Origin: Eutrophobius brisbanensis
GTDB lineage: Bacteria > Pseudomonadota > Gammaproteobacteria > Eutrophobiales > Eutrophobiaceae
Length of the DNA stretch: 64,000 nt
Assembly (NCBI GenBank): GCA_038131795.1
Contig: JAYPQE010000003.1
Coordinates: forward strand, 1,240,001 to 1,304,000
Reading direction: 5' to 3'
Each line of letters begins with the position of its first letter. The first letter of the stretch is position 1. Below, one piece after another: positions 54,117 to 63,689 of this stretch. The notes under the pieces were generated by a model, which had not been told where the DNA came from, made no database searches, and was given only the letters and a program-made list of their open reading frames with translations. The translations under genes were made by a program, and so were the position numbers.

Positions 54117-56819
54117 TTAAAAGTTAAACTTGATCTTTGCACCATATGAAGCAAAGTTGGACAACGATGTCTGGGCACTGGATTCCAGTAAACCGTCACC
54201 ACGAAGATCCAGTTCCGGATTATAACGCTGGGTGTTGCCAATCAGGTTACGTCCGTAGAACAGGATACTCCAGTTGCTTTCGATATCACCAATCTCATAG
54301 GACATACTCACATCCCAGGAGGAAGGAAAGTCCACGATATCGGAGAATGTCCTATCGGTGGTGTACTGGGCGGTACCGTATACCGAGGTCTCGAAACTGG
54401 AGGCAAAACGGTCAGCGATGGTAGGTAACTCATACCTTGCTGAACCTGTAAACTGCCAGTCTGGGGCGTTTCTCGCAGGCGTGTTATTCCTGTCGATGGT
54501 ACCTTCCAGGCTATCGTCCCCTACCAGCGCAATGGATTCCGCCTCATCACGGCAGGCGCCCGTAAGGATTTCGTCCTCAGTACACACAGCGTCATTAAAT
54601 TCCACAACCGTTGCATCGAGCAGTGACAGGTAACCACTGAGGGTCAGTCGATCAGTGGCAGCAAACTGGGCACTGAATTCCAGCCCCTTGTTATCCTGTT
54701 TGGCGATGTTCTGGGTGATGTTCCTGTCCAGTACACGGCTGACGAAAGATACCTGTACACCTGTGATATCCGTCATGAAGCCCGTGGCCTCCAATGCCAG
54801 GCGGCCATTCATCAAGGAAGCACGGCCACCCAGTTCCCAGGTTTCGTAGTCTTCCGGACCAAAGATGAAATCATCATCAAACGCCGGAACGTTAGATACG
54901 GCCATATCAAAGGCACCGGACTTGAAAGAAGTCGCATACTTGGCATACAGGGAGACATCATCATTGGGCCTGTATCGTAAGACTATCTGTGGATCGAACG
55001 AATTATCATCAATGGTATTAGATACACTGGCAATATTCTGAGATGTAATTCTTCCTTCTGCAGTACGTGAACCCAGCAGGACATCAGGATTATTTGTCAC
55101 CTGAGAGCGTCCAATCACCGATGCATTGAGCAACCAGGGATTGGCAGCCAGCAGGGCCTCGGCCGCACCTCGCCTGCCGGCGTTCGACTGAGTGATGTCC
55201 GTACCGTATGAGAGGCGGAAGGGTTCCTCGTTCACAGGATCCCATACATACCACTCACCGATACGGTTCACACCCTGGCCTTCCTTGCTGACATCTGTAT
55301 AACGGGCGCCAACATCAAGAGAAAATTTCTCGTAAAAATTGAAGGTCACGGTGGCAAAGAAACTCAACCATGTTGAATCGTCTTCGGTACGGGTCATACG
55401 GATCTGGTTACGCCAGTTGGCACGGTAGGCATCAGACCAGGCAGCCAGGTCGTTGTCCTGCCAGTAGGCACCGGCCATCCATTCGATCTGGCCACCCGTA
55501 GGTGATGTCACCCGGATCTCTTCACTCCACTGGCTGAAGAACTCACCGCGCATACGGTTGTTCATGGGGAATGGACCGCCACCAGAGTTATAGGGTGAGT
55601 TCCAGAATTTCTGGTAGCTATAACCGGTCTTGGAGGTCAACTCGATACCGTTATCAAAGGTATAGGTGAGATCCATAATGGCATGCCAGGGCCGGGAACC
55701 TGAAGTGTCTTCAAAATTACAACTTTCAAAGCCTTCCGGACGTACTGGCAGAACGCCTCCCCGGCCAAATACTTGCAAGCCACCATCTTTCTGACACTGG
55801 GTAAAATCCAGGATGACTCCGGATTCACTGGCAGAGGCCTCGGTCATGGGTGGTAATCCAGCGGCGATACGGGCCTGGTTTTCAGCGGCAATGCTGAGAA
55901 AAGTCGGCCCATACTTACGACCGATTCGGGTAAATTCACCAACTTTTTGATCTACCGGGGCTACGTTAGCGGTCAACAGACCGGTGATGGCGGTACTCAG
56001 ACCGTCCAGCAGAAAGGGATCATCAAAGGCAAACTTGTCAAACACCACCGGTTCGACACGAGGACCCAGATCATTGTGCGACACTTCCACTTTCCAGGAG
56101 GCCTCAAAATTTTCTGTTGGGCGCCACACGGAGGTAATCCTTCCGGTCATATATTCACGTTGAGGGAATTTGTCACCGGTCCACCAGTCACGCATCCAGC
56201 CATCCAGACGGTAATACTTGGCTGCCACCCTGATGCCAAAGGTATCGGTAATAGGGCCACCAACTGCACCATCTACAATAAGTTTACCAAACCGGCCATA
56301 TTCACCACTGATATTACCCTGCCATTCATCGGTGGGTTTACGTGTGGTAATGGTCAGTGCACCGGCAGCGGCGTTTTGTCCAAAGAATACCGGCTGCGGT
56401 CCCTTCAGGACTTCAACCCGTTCAATATCCATATAGGAATTCAGCACCTGTGAACCGCGACCCATGTGGATACCATCCACAAAGGTAGGTACCCCCTGCT
56501 CGATCCCAAGGTTCTTACTCTGGGTACCGGCACCACGCAGGATTAGACCCTGTTCTTCCGAGGTACTCTTCACCACCAGACCCGGGGCATAGTAGGTAAG
56601 CTCATTTAATGTATCGAAACCGCCCCTTTCCATGGCGGCACCCTGGAATGCCTGAACGGAAACCGGGACATCCTGGAGACTTTGTTCACGACGCTGAGCC
56701 GTGACAACTATCTCTTCCAGTTGCTGTGCCTTGAGGTTTGGCACGGAACCTAATGCCAGAGATAGTGCAAGACCAGCCAGAACTGGTTTTTTATTTATGA
56801 ATGAAGAATGAATAGCCAT
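54117..56819 (-). CDS. TonB-dependent receptor 2
   Basis: 900 residues. Signal peptide (GLALSLALGSVPNLKAQ), nearly the same as that of receptor 1. TonB box EEIVVTA, then a plug and barrel that match receptor 3 closely through most of their length (YAPGLVVKSTSEEQGLILRGAGTQSKNLGIEQGVPTF, and the long RYTDVSKEGQGVNRIGEWYVWDP... region). At residues 45-60, however, it has SVQAFQGAAMERGG, whereas receptors 1 and 3 share SLQTFTGD. So its leader and promoter are like receptor 1, its body like receptor 3, and a short piece is unique. Function: active uptake of an unknown ligand. Confidence 0.93.
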   Translation of the reverse strand: MAIHSSFINKKPVLAGLALSLALGSVPNLKAQQLEEIVVTAQRREQSLQDVPVSVQAFQGAAMERGGFDTLNELTYYAPGLVVKSTSEEQGLILRGAGTQSKNLGIEQGVPTFVDGIHMGRGSQVLNSYMDIERVEVLKGPQPVFFGQNAAAGALTITTRKPTDEWQGNISGEYGRFGKLIVDGAVGGPITDTFGIRVAAKYYRLDGWMRDWWTGDKFPQREYMTGRITSVWRPTENFEASWKVEVSHNDLGPRVEPVVFDKFAFDDPFLLDGLSTAITGLLTANVAPVDQKVGEFTRIGRKYGPTFLSIAAENQARIAAGLPPMTEASASESGVILDFTQCQKDGGLQVFGRGGVLPVRPEGFESCNFEDTSGSRPWHAIMDLTYTFDNGIELTSKTGYSYQKFWNSPYNSGGGPFPMNNRMRGEFFSQWSEEIRVTSPTGGQIEWMAGAYWQDNDLAAWSDAYRANWRNQIRMTRTEDDSTWLSFFATVTFNFYEKFSLDVGARYTDVSKEGQGVNRIGEWYVWDPVNEEPFRLSYGTDITQSNAGRRGAAEALLAANPWLLNASVIGRSQVTNNPDVLLGSRTAEGRITSQNIASVSNTIDDNSFDPQIVLRYRPNDDVSLYAKYATSFKSGAFDMAVSNVPAFDDDFIFGPEDYETWELGGRASLMNGRLALEATGFMTDITGVQVSFVSRVLDRNITQNIAKQDNKGLEFSAQFAATDRLTLSGYLSLLDATVVEFNDAVCTEDEILTGACRDEAESIALVGDDSLEGTIDRNNTPARNAPDWQFTGSARYELPTIADRFASSFETSVYGTAQYTTDRTFSDIVDFPSSWDVSMSYEIGDIESNWSILFYGRNLIGNTQRYNPELDLRGDGLLESSAQTSLSNFASYGAKIKFNF

Positions 56820-56882
56820 ATTTCTCCCCTGATATAGATGATAAAGATATAAATATAAAATTAAGTACTGAAAATTAGTGAT

Positions 56883-56925
56883 GTCCTTATACTACATGTC
56901 ACTAATTAAACACAAACGTTTTTTT
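56883..56925 (-). promoter_or_regulatory. Conserved promoter block of receptor 2
   Basis: Counterpart of the block before receptor 1, 38 of 43 bases the same. TTTGTG and TAGTATAAG are kept on the minus strand, and so is the run of T after AAACG on the plus strand. It lies about 64 bp before the start codon, nearly the same distance as for receptor 1. Confidence 0.6.
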
Positions 56926-57138
56926 CTGTATCTAATTGATTTAATTGATAATTTTATTTAGTACTCTAAATATATTTATTCAAGATATGTAAGTATGAAA
57001 TGATTTATTCATATTGTTTATTTGTGTTGTAAGGTATTACGCAAAGAATTTTTTATTTAGTACTGTAATTTTTAATTCAGTATTCCAATAAAAAAAAAAT
57101 TGTAGATATACTGATAATAGAGATAAATGCCATGCGTA

Positions 57139-57170
57139 AAAAAAGGGCATGCCCCGAAGGTCATGCCCTT
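57139..57170 (-). terminator. Terminator of TonB-dependent receptor gene 3
   Basis: 9-bp stem AAGGGCATG/CATGCCCTT with a short partly paired loop and a run of eight T on the minus strand. The stem sequence is related to the terminator of receptor 1. Confidence 0.85.
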
Positions 57171-57197
57171 TGATTTGAATCCTTAACTGATTTGGGT

Positions 57198-59900
57198 TTA
57201 GAAGAAGTTAAACTTTATCCTTGCGCCGTATGAGGCAAAGTTAGACAGCGAGGTCTGGGCACTGGATTCCAGTAAGCCATCGCCTCTTAGATCCAACTCT
57301 GGGTTATAGCGCTGGGTATTACCAATCAGGTTACGCCCAAAGAACAGGATAGACCAACGACCTTCCACATCACCAAAGGTGTAGCTAAGGTTCACGTCCC
57401 ATGCAGAGGGAAAATCCACGACATCAGAAAATGAACGGTCGGTGGTGTAGTTATCCGTACCAGTCACTGTGGTATCTAATGTGGATACATACCCTTCAAA
57501 GATGGTTGGAAACTCGTAGCGACTGTTAAAGGTCACCTGCCAGTCAGGCGCATTACGTGCCGGTGAGGCGTCACGGTTGATGGTACCTTCAAGGCTGTCA
57601 TCACCTACCTCGGCGATAGAATCAGCTTCAGTACGGCACTGCCCTGTGATTTCTTCGTCCTCGGTACAGATGGCATCATTAAACTCAACCACGGTAGCAT
57701 CGAGTAATGACAGATAGCCACTGAGTGTCAATCTATCGGTAGCAGCAAACTGACCACTCAACTCAATCCCTTTGGAGTCCACCTTGGCGATATTACTGGT
57801 AATGTTCCTGTCGAGGATACGGCTGACGAAAGATACCTGAACACCGGTAATGTCGGTCATAAAGCCAGTGGCTTCAAGCGCCAGACGACCATCCATCAGA
57901 GTACCACGGCCACCCAGCTCCCAGGTCTCGTAGTTTTCCGGACCGAAGGCGAAATCTTCATCTGCACGTGGGACATTAGAGACACCCATGTCAAACGCAC
58001 CGGACTTGAAGGAGGTAGCGTACTTGGCATACAGAGAGACGTCTTCATTGGGCCGGTAGCGCAAGACTATCTGCGGATCGAAGGAATCATCATTAATGCT
58101 GGCTGCAATACTCGCCGTATTAGTAGAGGTAATCCTACCTTCTGGCGCGGTATTGGCCTGCAGCACTGCTGCGTTGTTGGTTACCGGAGAACGGCCAATC
58201 ACTGAGGCATTGAGCAACCAGGGATTGGCAGCCAACAGGTCCTCTGCTGCAGTCCGGCGGCCGGCATTACCCTGGGTAATATCGGTACCATAGGACAGGC
58301 GGAAAGGTTCTTCATTAACAGGGTCCCACACGTAGTATTCACCGATACGGTTTACACCGATACCGTTCTTCTTGATGTCGGTATAACGGGCACCTACATC
58401 CAGGGAGAACTGTTCCATGAAGTTAAAGGTCAGGGTCACAAAACCACTGAGCCAGCGTGAATCGTCCTCGGTACGGGTAAACCGTAGCTGGTTACGCCAG
58501 TTGGCGCGGTAGGCATCGGACCAGGCGGCAAGATCATTATCCTGCCAGTAGACACCGGCCATCCATTCGATCTGGCCACCGGTAGGTGATGTGACGCGGA
58601 GCTCTTCACTCCACTGACTGAAGAATTCACCGCGCATACGGTTGTTGGTGGGGAATGGACCACCACCTGAGTTATACGGGGAATTCCAGAATTTCTGGTA
58701 GCTGTAACCGGTCTTGGAGGTCAACTCGATACCGTTATCAAAGGTATAGGTGAGGTCCATGATGGCATGCCAAGGGCGTGAGCCCGAGGTATCTTCAAAG
58801 TTACAGCTTTCAAACCCCTCGGGTCTGACCGGTGGAATACCACCCCTACCGAACACCTGCAGACCACCATCTTTTTGACACTGAGTAAAATCCAGGATGA
58901 CACCTGCCACACTGGATGAGGCCTCGGTCATGGGCGGTAAACCGGCAGCGATACGTGCCTCGTTTTCCCGTGCTATGCTCAGGAATGTCGGGCCGTATCT
59001 TCGCCCGGTACGGGTAAACTCACCCACTTTCTGATCAACGGGCCCCACATTGGCAGTCAGCAGACCGGTAATGGCCGTGCTAAGACCATCAAGCAGGAAA
59101 GGATCATCAAATGCAAACTTGTCAAACACCAATGGTTCTACCCTAGGTCCAAGATCATTATGAGAGACCTCTACTTTCCAGGAGGCCTCAAAATTTTCCG
59201 TTGGACGCCATACACTGGTGATACGACCAGTCATGTATTCACGCTGGGGGAATTTGTCACCGGTCCACCAGTCGCGCATCCAGCCCTCAAGGCGATAGTA
59301 TTTTGCAGCGACACGAACACCAAAGGTGTCAGTAATGGGGCCGCCGGCGGCTCCTTCCACGATGAGCTTACCGAATCGGCCGTACTCACCACTTAGGTAT
59401 CCTTCCCATTCCTCACCCGGCTTGCGGGTGGTGATGTTTAAGGCACCGGCAGCGGCATTTTGACCAAAGAACACCGGCTGGGGCCCCTTCAGGACCTCCA
59501 GGCGCTCCAGATCCATATACGAATTCAGTACCTGTGAACCGCGACCCATGTGGATACCATCTATAAATGTGGGAACACCCTGCTCGATACCGAGGTTTTT
59601 ACTCTGGGTACCGGCACCGCGCAGGATAAGACCCTGTTCTTCAGAGGTACTTTTTACCACCAGACCGGGGGCATAGTAGGTTAATTCATTGAGGGTATCG
59701 AAACCCTTGTCTGCCATGGTATCACCGGTAAAGGTCTGCAGTGATACGGGTACGTCCTGGAGACTCTGCTCACGGCGCTGGGCAGTGACCACGATCTCTT
59801 CCAGTTGCTGTGCCTGGGCCACCAGAACCGGCCCGAGGGTCATCACAACGGAGAGTGTTCCCCAGAAGAGGTATTTAATAGAACGAAAATTTAGTGACAT
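57198..59900 (-). CDS. TonB-dependent receptor 3
   Basis: 900 residues. The signal peptide is unlike the other two (SIKYLFWGTLSVVMTLGPVLVAQA). TonB box EEIVVTA, plug, and barrel nearly the same as receptor 2 over hundreds of residues; the differences cluster in loops such as NAAVLQANTAPEGRITSTNTASI. It ends in ...SNFASYGARIKFNFF. Paired Cys in TQCQKDGG...ESCNFED and in ICTEDEEITGQCRTE are shared with receptor 2. It is the first gene of the tandem array and lacks the promoter block of the other two, so it is probably regulated separately. Confidence 0.93.
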   Translation of the reverse strand: MSLNFRSIKYLFWGTLSVVMTLGPVLVAQAQQLEEIVVTAQRREQSLQDVPVSLQTFTGDTMADKGFDTLNELTYYAPGLVVKSTSEEQGLILRGAGTQSKNLGIEQGVPTFIDGIHMGRGSQVLNSYMDLERLEVLKGPQPVFFGQNAAAGALNITTRKPGEEWEGYLSGEYGRFGKLIVEGAAGGPITDTFGVRVAAKYYRLEGWMRDWWTGDKFPQREYMTGRITSVWRPTENFEASWKVEVSHNDLGPRVEPLVFDKFAFDDPFLLDGLSTAITGLLTANVGPVDQKVGEFTRTGRRYGPTFLSIARENEARIAAGLPPMTEASSSVAGVILDFTQCQKDGGLQVFGRGGIPPVRPEGFESCNFEDTSGSRPWHAIMDLTYTFDNGIELTSKTGYSYQKFWNSPYNSGGGPFPTNNRMRGEFFSQWSEELRVTSPTGGQIEWMAGVYWQDNDLAAWSDAYRANWRNQLRFTRTEDDSRWLSGFVTLTFNFMEQFSLDVGARYTDIKKNGIGVNRIGEYYVWDPVNEEPFRLSYGTDITQGNAGRRTAAEDLLAANPWLLNASVIGRSPVTNNAAVLQANTAPEGRITSTNTASIAASINDDSFDPQIVLRYRPNEDVSLYAKYATSFKSGAFDMGVSNVPRADEDFAFGPENYETWELGGRGTLMDGRLALEATGFMTDITGVQVSFVSRILDRNITSNIAKVDSKGIELSGQFAATDRLTLSGYLSLLDATVVEFNDAICTEDEEITGQCRTEADSIAEVGDDSLEGTINRDASPARNAPDWQVTFNSRYEFPTIFEGYVSTLDTTVTGTDNYTTDRSFSDVVDFPSAWDVNLSYTFGDVEGRWSILFFGRNLIGNTQRYNPELDLRGDGLLESSAQTSLSNFASYGARIKFNFF

Positions 59901-60083
59901 TATTGCCCCCTATCTTGTTGATTTAAAGAACTTTTCCCAGATTTTCGTGGCGATATTACAACAAACACCAACTCGTCCCCAGGAAACAACCACACATTAC
60001 AAAGATTTGAGGCTTAAATGTCAAGAAATATATATATAAGTGTAAATATTAATATTGATATTTTTATTTTGTATTTTGGTTAA

Positions 60084-62255
60084 TTATTTTTTATTAACTC
60101 TTTTTTTATTTGATGTCTTATTTTTTGTTCTGTAAATATTTTTCCTGTTTTTCAGGGCAGCCTCGGGCAACCCGATATGCTGGGTCAGGAACAACCTGGA
60201 TTTACCCATTGCGCCGTTTCGCGCTTGTCGCCCGGGAATCAGGCAATCCTTACCAGTCCCTATGAGGTCGGCCCTGCCCATCCGTTTCAAGGCCGCCCTT
60301 AACATGGGCCAGTTTTTCGGGTCATGATAGCGGAGAAAGGCCTTGTGCAGACGCCTGACCTTAAGACCTTTTGCCACCGGGATAGAATCGCCATTTCGCC
60401 TGACCTTTCTCAATGGATTGGTGCCGCTGTGATACATGGCTGTGGCCAGGGCCATGGGAGACGGCAAGAATGTCTGTACCTGGTCGGCACGAAATCCATT
60501 TTTCTTTAACCACATGGCGAGATGCATCATGTCCTCATCGGTGGTCCCGGGATGGGCGGCAATGAAATACGGGATCAGGTATTGCTCCTTGCCGGCGGCC
60601 TTTGAGTACTGGTCAAACAATTGCTTGAAACGGTCATAGGCCCCCATACCCGGTTTCATCATCAAGGATAATGGTCCCTCTTCGGTATGTTCCGGGGCAA
60701 TCTTCAAATACCCGCCCACGTGATGGGTCACCAGTTCCTTTACGTATTTGGGTGATTTGATGGCCAGGTCGTAACGCACACCGGATGCAATGAGGATTTT
60801 TTTAATACCCGGCAATGAACGGGCCTTCTGGTATAGCCGGATTAATGCAGAGTGATCGGTATTCAGATTTGAACACACCTCCGGGTAGACGCATGAGGGT
60901 TTGCGGCACATCTGCTCTATCTCTCTGGACTTGCAGGCGATGCGGTACATGTTGGCAGTAGGACCACCCAGGTCCGAGATGATACCGGTAAACCCCGGGA
61001 CGGTATCCCGAATGGTCTCCACCTCCTGGAGAATGGACCGTTCAGAGCGGTTCTGGATGATCCGACCTTCGTGTTCGGTAATGGAACAGAACGAACAACC
61101 GCCAAAACAGCCGCGCTGTATGGTCACCGAAAAACGGATCATCTCGTAGGCCGGGATCTTTTTGCCTTCATACGCCGGGTGCGGCCTGCGGGTGTAGGGC
61201 AATTCATACACACTGTCCATTTCTTTTGTGGTCAAGGGTAATGGCGGCGGGTTGATCCAGACCTCCCTGTCACCATGGCGTTGCACCAGTGCCCGGGCAT
61301 TACCGGGGTTGGTCTCGGCATGCATCATCCGCGAGGCATGGGCATATAGTAATGAGTCGTCCCGTACCTGTTCATAGGCCGGCAACCTGACCACAGTATT
61401 TTCTGCTTCAGTTTTTTTATGAAACCGTTGTAACTGGATCATCACCGGTTGTTCGGGATTGTTGTTCTTATCTTCACAACTGTCTTTTGTCGCTGTCATG
61501 GCATAGGGATCGGGATGGGTGAAGTCCTTGACCGGGACATCGATATCACTTGAGTCCAGTTCGGCCCAGCCAGCGGGGATACCTTTCAGGCTGAAGGCCG
61601 TGCCCCTGAGGTCATTGATGGTTTTTGCCCTCTCTCCCCTGGCCACCCGGTGGGCAATCTCGACGATCTGCCGCTCGGCATTGCCGTACACCAGCAGGTC
61701 GGCCTTACTATCCAGTAAAATTGATCGTCTGACTTTTTCTGACCAGTAATCAAAATGGGCAATCCTCCTTAAAGATGCCTCTATACCGCCGATGACGATC
61801 TGCGATTCGGGCCAGGCCTCGCGACAGCGCTGAGAATAGACGATGACTGACCGGTCCGGGCGTTTACCTGATTGGCCATCCGGTGTATAGGCATCATCGG
61901 AACGAATCTTACGGTCTGAGGTATAACGATTTACCATGGAATCCATATTGCCCGCGGAGACACCAAAGAACAGGTTGGGCTTGCCCAGTGCCTGAAAGGC
62001 ATCCACGGACGTCCAGTCAGGTTGGGCGATGATCCCTACCCGAAATCCCTGGGATTCCAGCAGGCGACCCACCAGGGCCATACCAAAACTGGGATGATCA
62101 ACATAGGCATCACCACAGACAATGATGATGTCGCAACTGTCCCAACCCAGGATATCCATCTCTTCACGGGACATGGGCAATATCGGCGCGGGTAATAATT
62201 TGTCCGCCCAGTATTTTTTATAAGTAAAGATATCAGGTGCAGTTTGTAACATCAT
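60084..62255 (-). CDS. ygiQ: YgiQ-family radical SAM protein
   Basis: 723 residues. The N-terminal half is the YgiQ-specific domain (WDSCDIIIVCGDAYVDHPSFGMALVGRLLESQGFRVGIIAQP). The radical SAM cluster is Cys383, Cys387, Cys390 in RGCFGGCSFC, followed by ITEHEGRIIQNRS. The C-terminus has LIPYFIAAHPGTTDEDM, LPSPMALATAMYHSGTNPL, and a very basic tail (KNRKNIYRTKNKTSNKKRVNKK). The enzyme's reaction is not known. It begins 1 bp before the photolyase stop, so the pair is one transcript. Confidence 0.95.
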   Translation of the reverse strand: MMLQTAPDIFTYKKYWADKLLPAPILPMSREEMDILGWDSCDIIIVCGDAYVDHPSFGMALVGRLLESQGFRVGIIAQPDWTSVDAFQALGKPNLFFGVSAGNMDSMVNRYTSDRKIRSDDAYTPDGQSGKRPDRSVIVYSQRCREAWPESQIVIGGIEASLRRIAHFDYWSEKVRRSILLDSKADLLVYGNAERQIVEIAHRVARGERAKTINDLRGTAFSLKGIPAGWAELDSSDIDVPVKDFTHPDPYAMTATKDSCEDKNNNPEQPVMIQLQRFHKKTEAENTVVRLPAYEQVRDDSLLYAHASRMMHAETNPGNARALVQRHGDREVWINPPPLPLTTKEMDSVYELPYTRRPHPAYEGKKIPAYEMIRFSVTIQRGCFGGCSFCSITEHEGRIIQNRSERSILQEVETIRDTVPGFTGIISDLGGPTANMYRIACKSREIEQMCRKPSCVYPEVCSNLNTDHSALIRLYQKARSLPGIKKILIASGVRYDLAIKSPKYVKELVTHHVGGYLKIAPEHTEEGPLSLMMKPGMGAYDRFKQLFDQYSKAAGKEQYLIPYFIAAHPGTTDEDMMHLAMWLKKNGFRADQVQTFLPSPMALATAMYHSGTNPLRKVRRNGDSIPVAKGLKVRRLHKAFLRYHDPKNWPMLRAALKRMGRADLIGTGKDCLIPGRQARNGAMGKSRLFLTQHIGLPEAALKNRKNIYRTKNKTSNKKRVNKK

Positions 62256-63545
62256 TCAATCAGACAACGCTGTCTTGTATACGGCCAGTGCCCGTTGTCT
62301 CGCCTCGCGGTAATCTATTATGGGTTCAGGATAGTCCGGGGTATCGAATTCCGGTATCCAGGCCTTAATATACTCTAATTCCGGATCAAATTTTTTAATC
62401 TGGGTATCGGGATTAAAGATACGAAAGTATGGCGCGGCATCACAGCCGGACCCCGCGCTCCACTGCCAGCCACCCACATTATTGGCCATCTCATAATCCA
62501 GGAGTTTTTCCGCAAACCAGGCCTCGCCCCAACGCCAGTCTATGAGTAATAATTTGGTGAGGAAATTGGCCGTCACCATACGCACGCGGTTATGCATATA
62601 ACCTGTTGCCAATAGCTGGCGCATCCCGGCATCCACCATGGGGAACCCGGTCTTGCCCTCACACCATAATCGAAATTCATTTTTATCATTCTGCCAGGCG
62701 ATGGCGTCATACTTTTCACGGAACGACCGGGTGGCCGTATGGGGGAAGTTTGCCAGGATCTGAATAAAAAACTCCCGCCAGATAAGCTGGTTTAACCAGA
62801 TCTCACTGCTATCCATTGCGATATTGACTGCGGCCCGGGTGCTGATGGTTCCAAACCGTAAGTGAGGACCGATATGACTGGTGGCATCCACTTGGGGGTA
62901 GTCCCGGTCCTTTTGATATCGCGCTAATAGATCAGGTTCAAGACGAGGTTCATCCACTCCATGATCTACACGATGGAAACCAATGTCCTCAATGGATGGC
63001 ATAGGAACGGGGGCATGGCTTTTAAACTGATGGGTAAAGGCTTCGCTGGGGTAATGTTCAACCTGCATAGCCTGGAGTCGTTTTTTCCAGGCCCGCATAT
63101 ACGGTGTGTAGATAATGTATGGCGTGCCATCCTGTTTAAGGACTTCATCATACTCAAAGATGACATGGTCTTTCACCAGTTCAAGTTTGATATCCTGTTC
63201 TGATAATTTTTCAGCGACCTCCTCGTCACGTTTAATCGCATAAGGTTCATAGTCGGCCCCGGCATAGACCCCATCAATCTCGTATTCCTCCATTAATAAT
63301 TTAAAGATATCAACTGGACGGCCATGAAATACCCGCAGGGTACTACTCATTTCCTCAAGTTGCTCCTTCAACCATTGCACCTGCTCATGGATAAAACTGA
63401 CTCGTTTATCCTCTTTGTCCTTGAGGTCATCAAGAATATCCTTATCGAAGATAAAGATGGGCAAGGTTTCCCCGGCCTGTAACGCAGCAAAAAGCGCGGC
63501 ATTGTCCTGTAGTCGTAAATCCCGTCTGAACCAGAATATCTTCAT
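62256..63545 (-). CDS. phrB: Class I deoxyribodipyrimidine photolyase
   Basis: 429 residues, shorter than E. coli PhrB (472) but complete. The N-terminal alpha/beta domain starts FWFRRDLRLQDNAALFAAL. The FAD domain has LNQLIWREFFIQIL, the lesion-binding NEFRLWCEGKTGFPMVDAGMRQL, HNRVRMVTANFLTK and DYEMANNVGGWQWSAGSGCDAAPYFRIFNP. It repairs cyclobutane pyrimidine dimers with blue light, which fits a sunlit surface habitat. It is the first gene of the transcript with ygiQ and is divergent from the response regulator. Confidence 0.95.
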   Translation of the reverse strand: MKIFWFRRDLRLQDNAALFAALQAGETLPIFIFDKDILDDLKDKEDKRVSFIHEQVQWLKEQLEEMSSTLRVFHGRPVDIFKLLMEEYEIDGVYAGADYEPYAIKRDEEVAEKLSEQDIKLELVKDHVIFEYDEVLKQDGTPYIIYTPYMRAWKKRLQAMQVEHYPSEAFTHQFKSHAPVPMPSIEDIGFHRVDHGVDEPRLEPDLLARYQKDRDYPQVDATSHIGPHLRFGTISTRAAVNIAMDSSEIWLNQLIWREFFIQILANFPHTATRSFREKYDAIAWQNDKNEFRLWCEGKTGFPMVDAGMRQLLATGYMHNRVRMVTANFLTKLLLIDWRWGEAWFAEKLLDYEMANNVGGWQWSAGSGCDAAPYFRIFNPDTQIKKFDPELEYIKAWIPEFDTPDYPEPIIDYREARQRALAVYKTALSD

Positions 63546-63689
63546 GTCGTCTTAAATACTAAATGATTAAAAAACATCATCATGCCATAAATCCTAATCT
63601 TTCCCGATAAGATTAATATCGTTCACATCAATTTCACGCGGGCAATATAAAAATAGAGCTATAAACTCTTTACGTATAAACTGAATCAA

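Larger units (their letters stand above)
56820..57197. other. AT-rich leader of receptor 2 and terminator of receptor 3
   Basis: 378 bp without a coding frame. It contains the shared promoter block (56883-56925), an AT-rich middle, and the terminator of receptor 3 (57143-57170). Confidence 0.65.
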
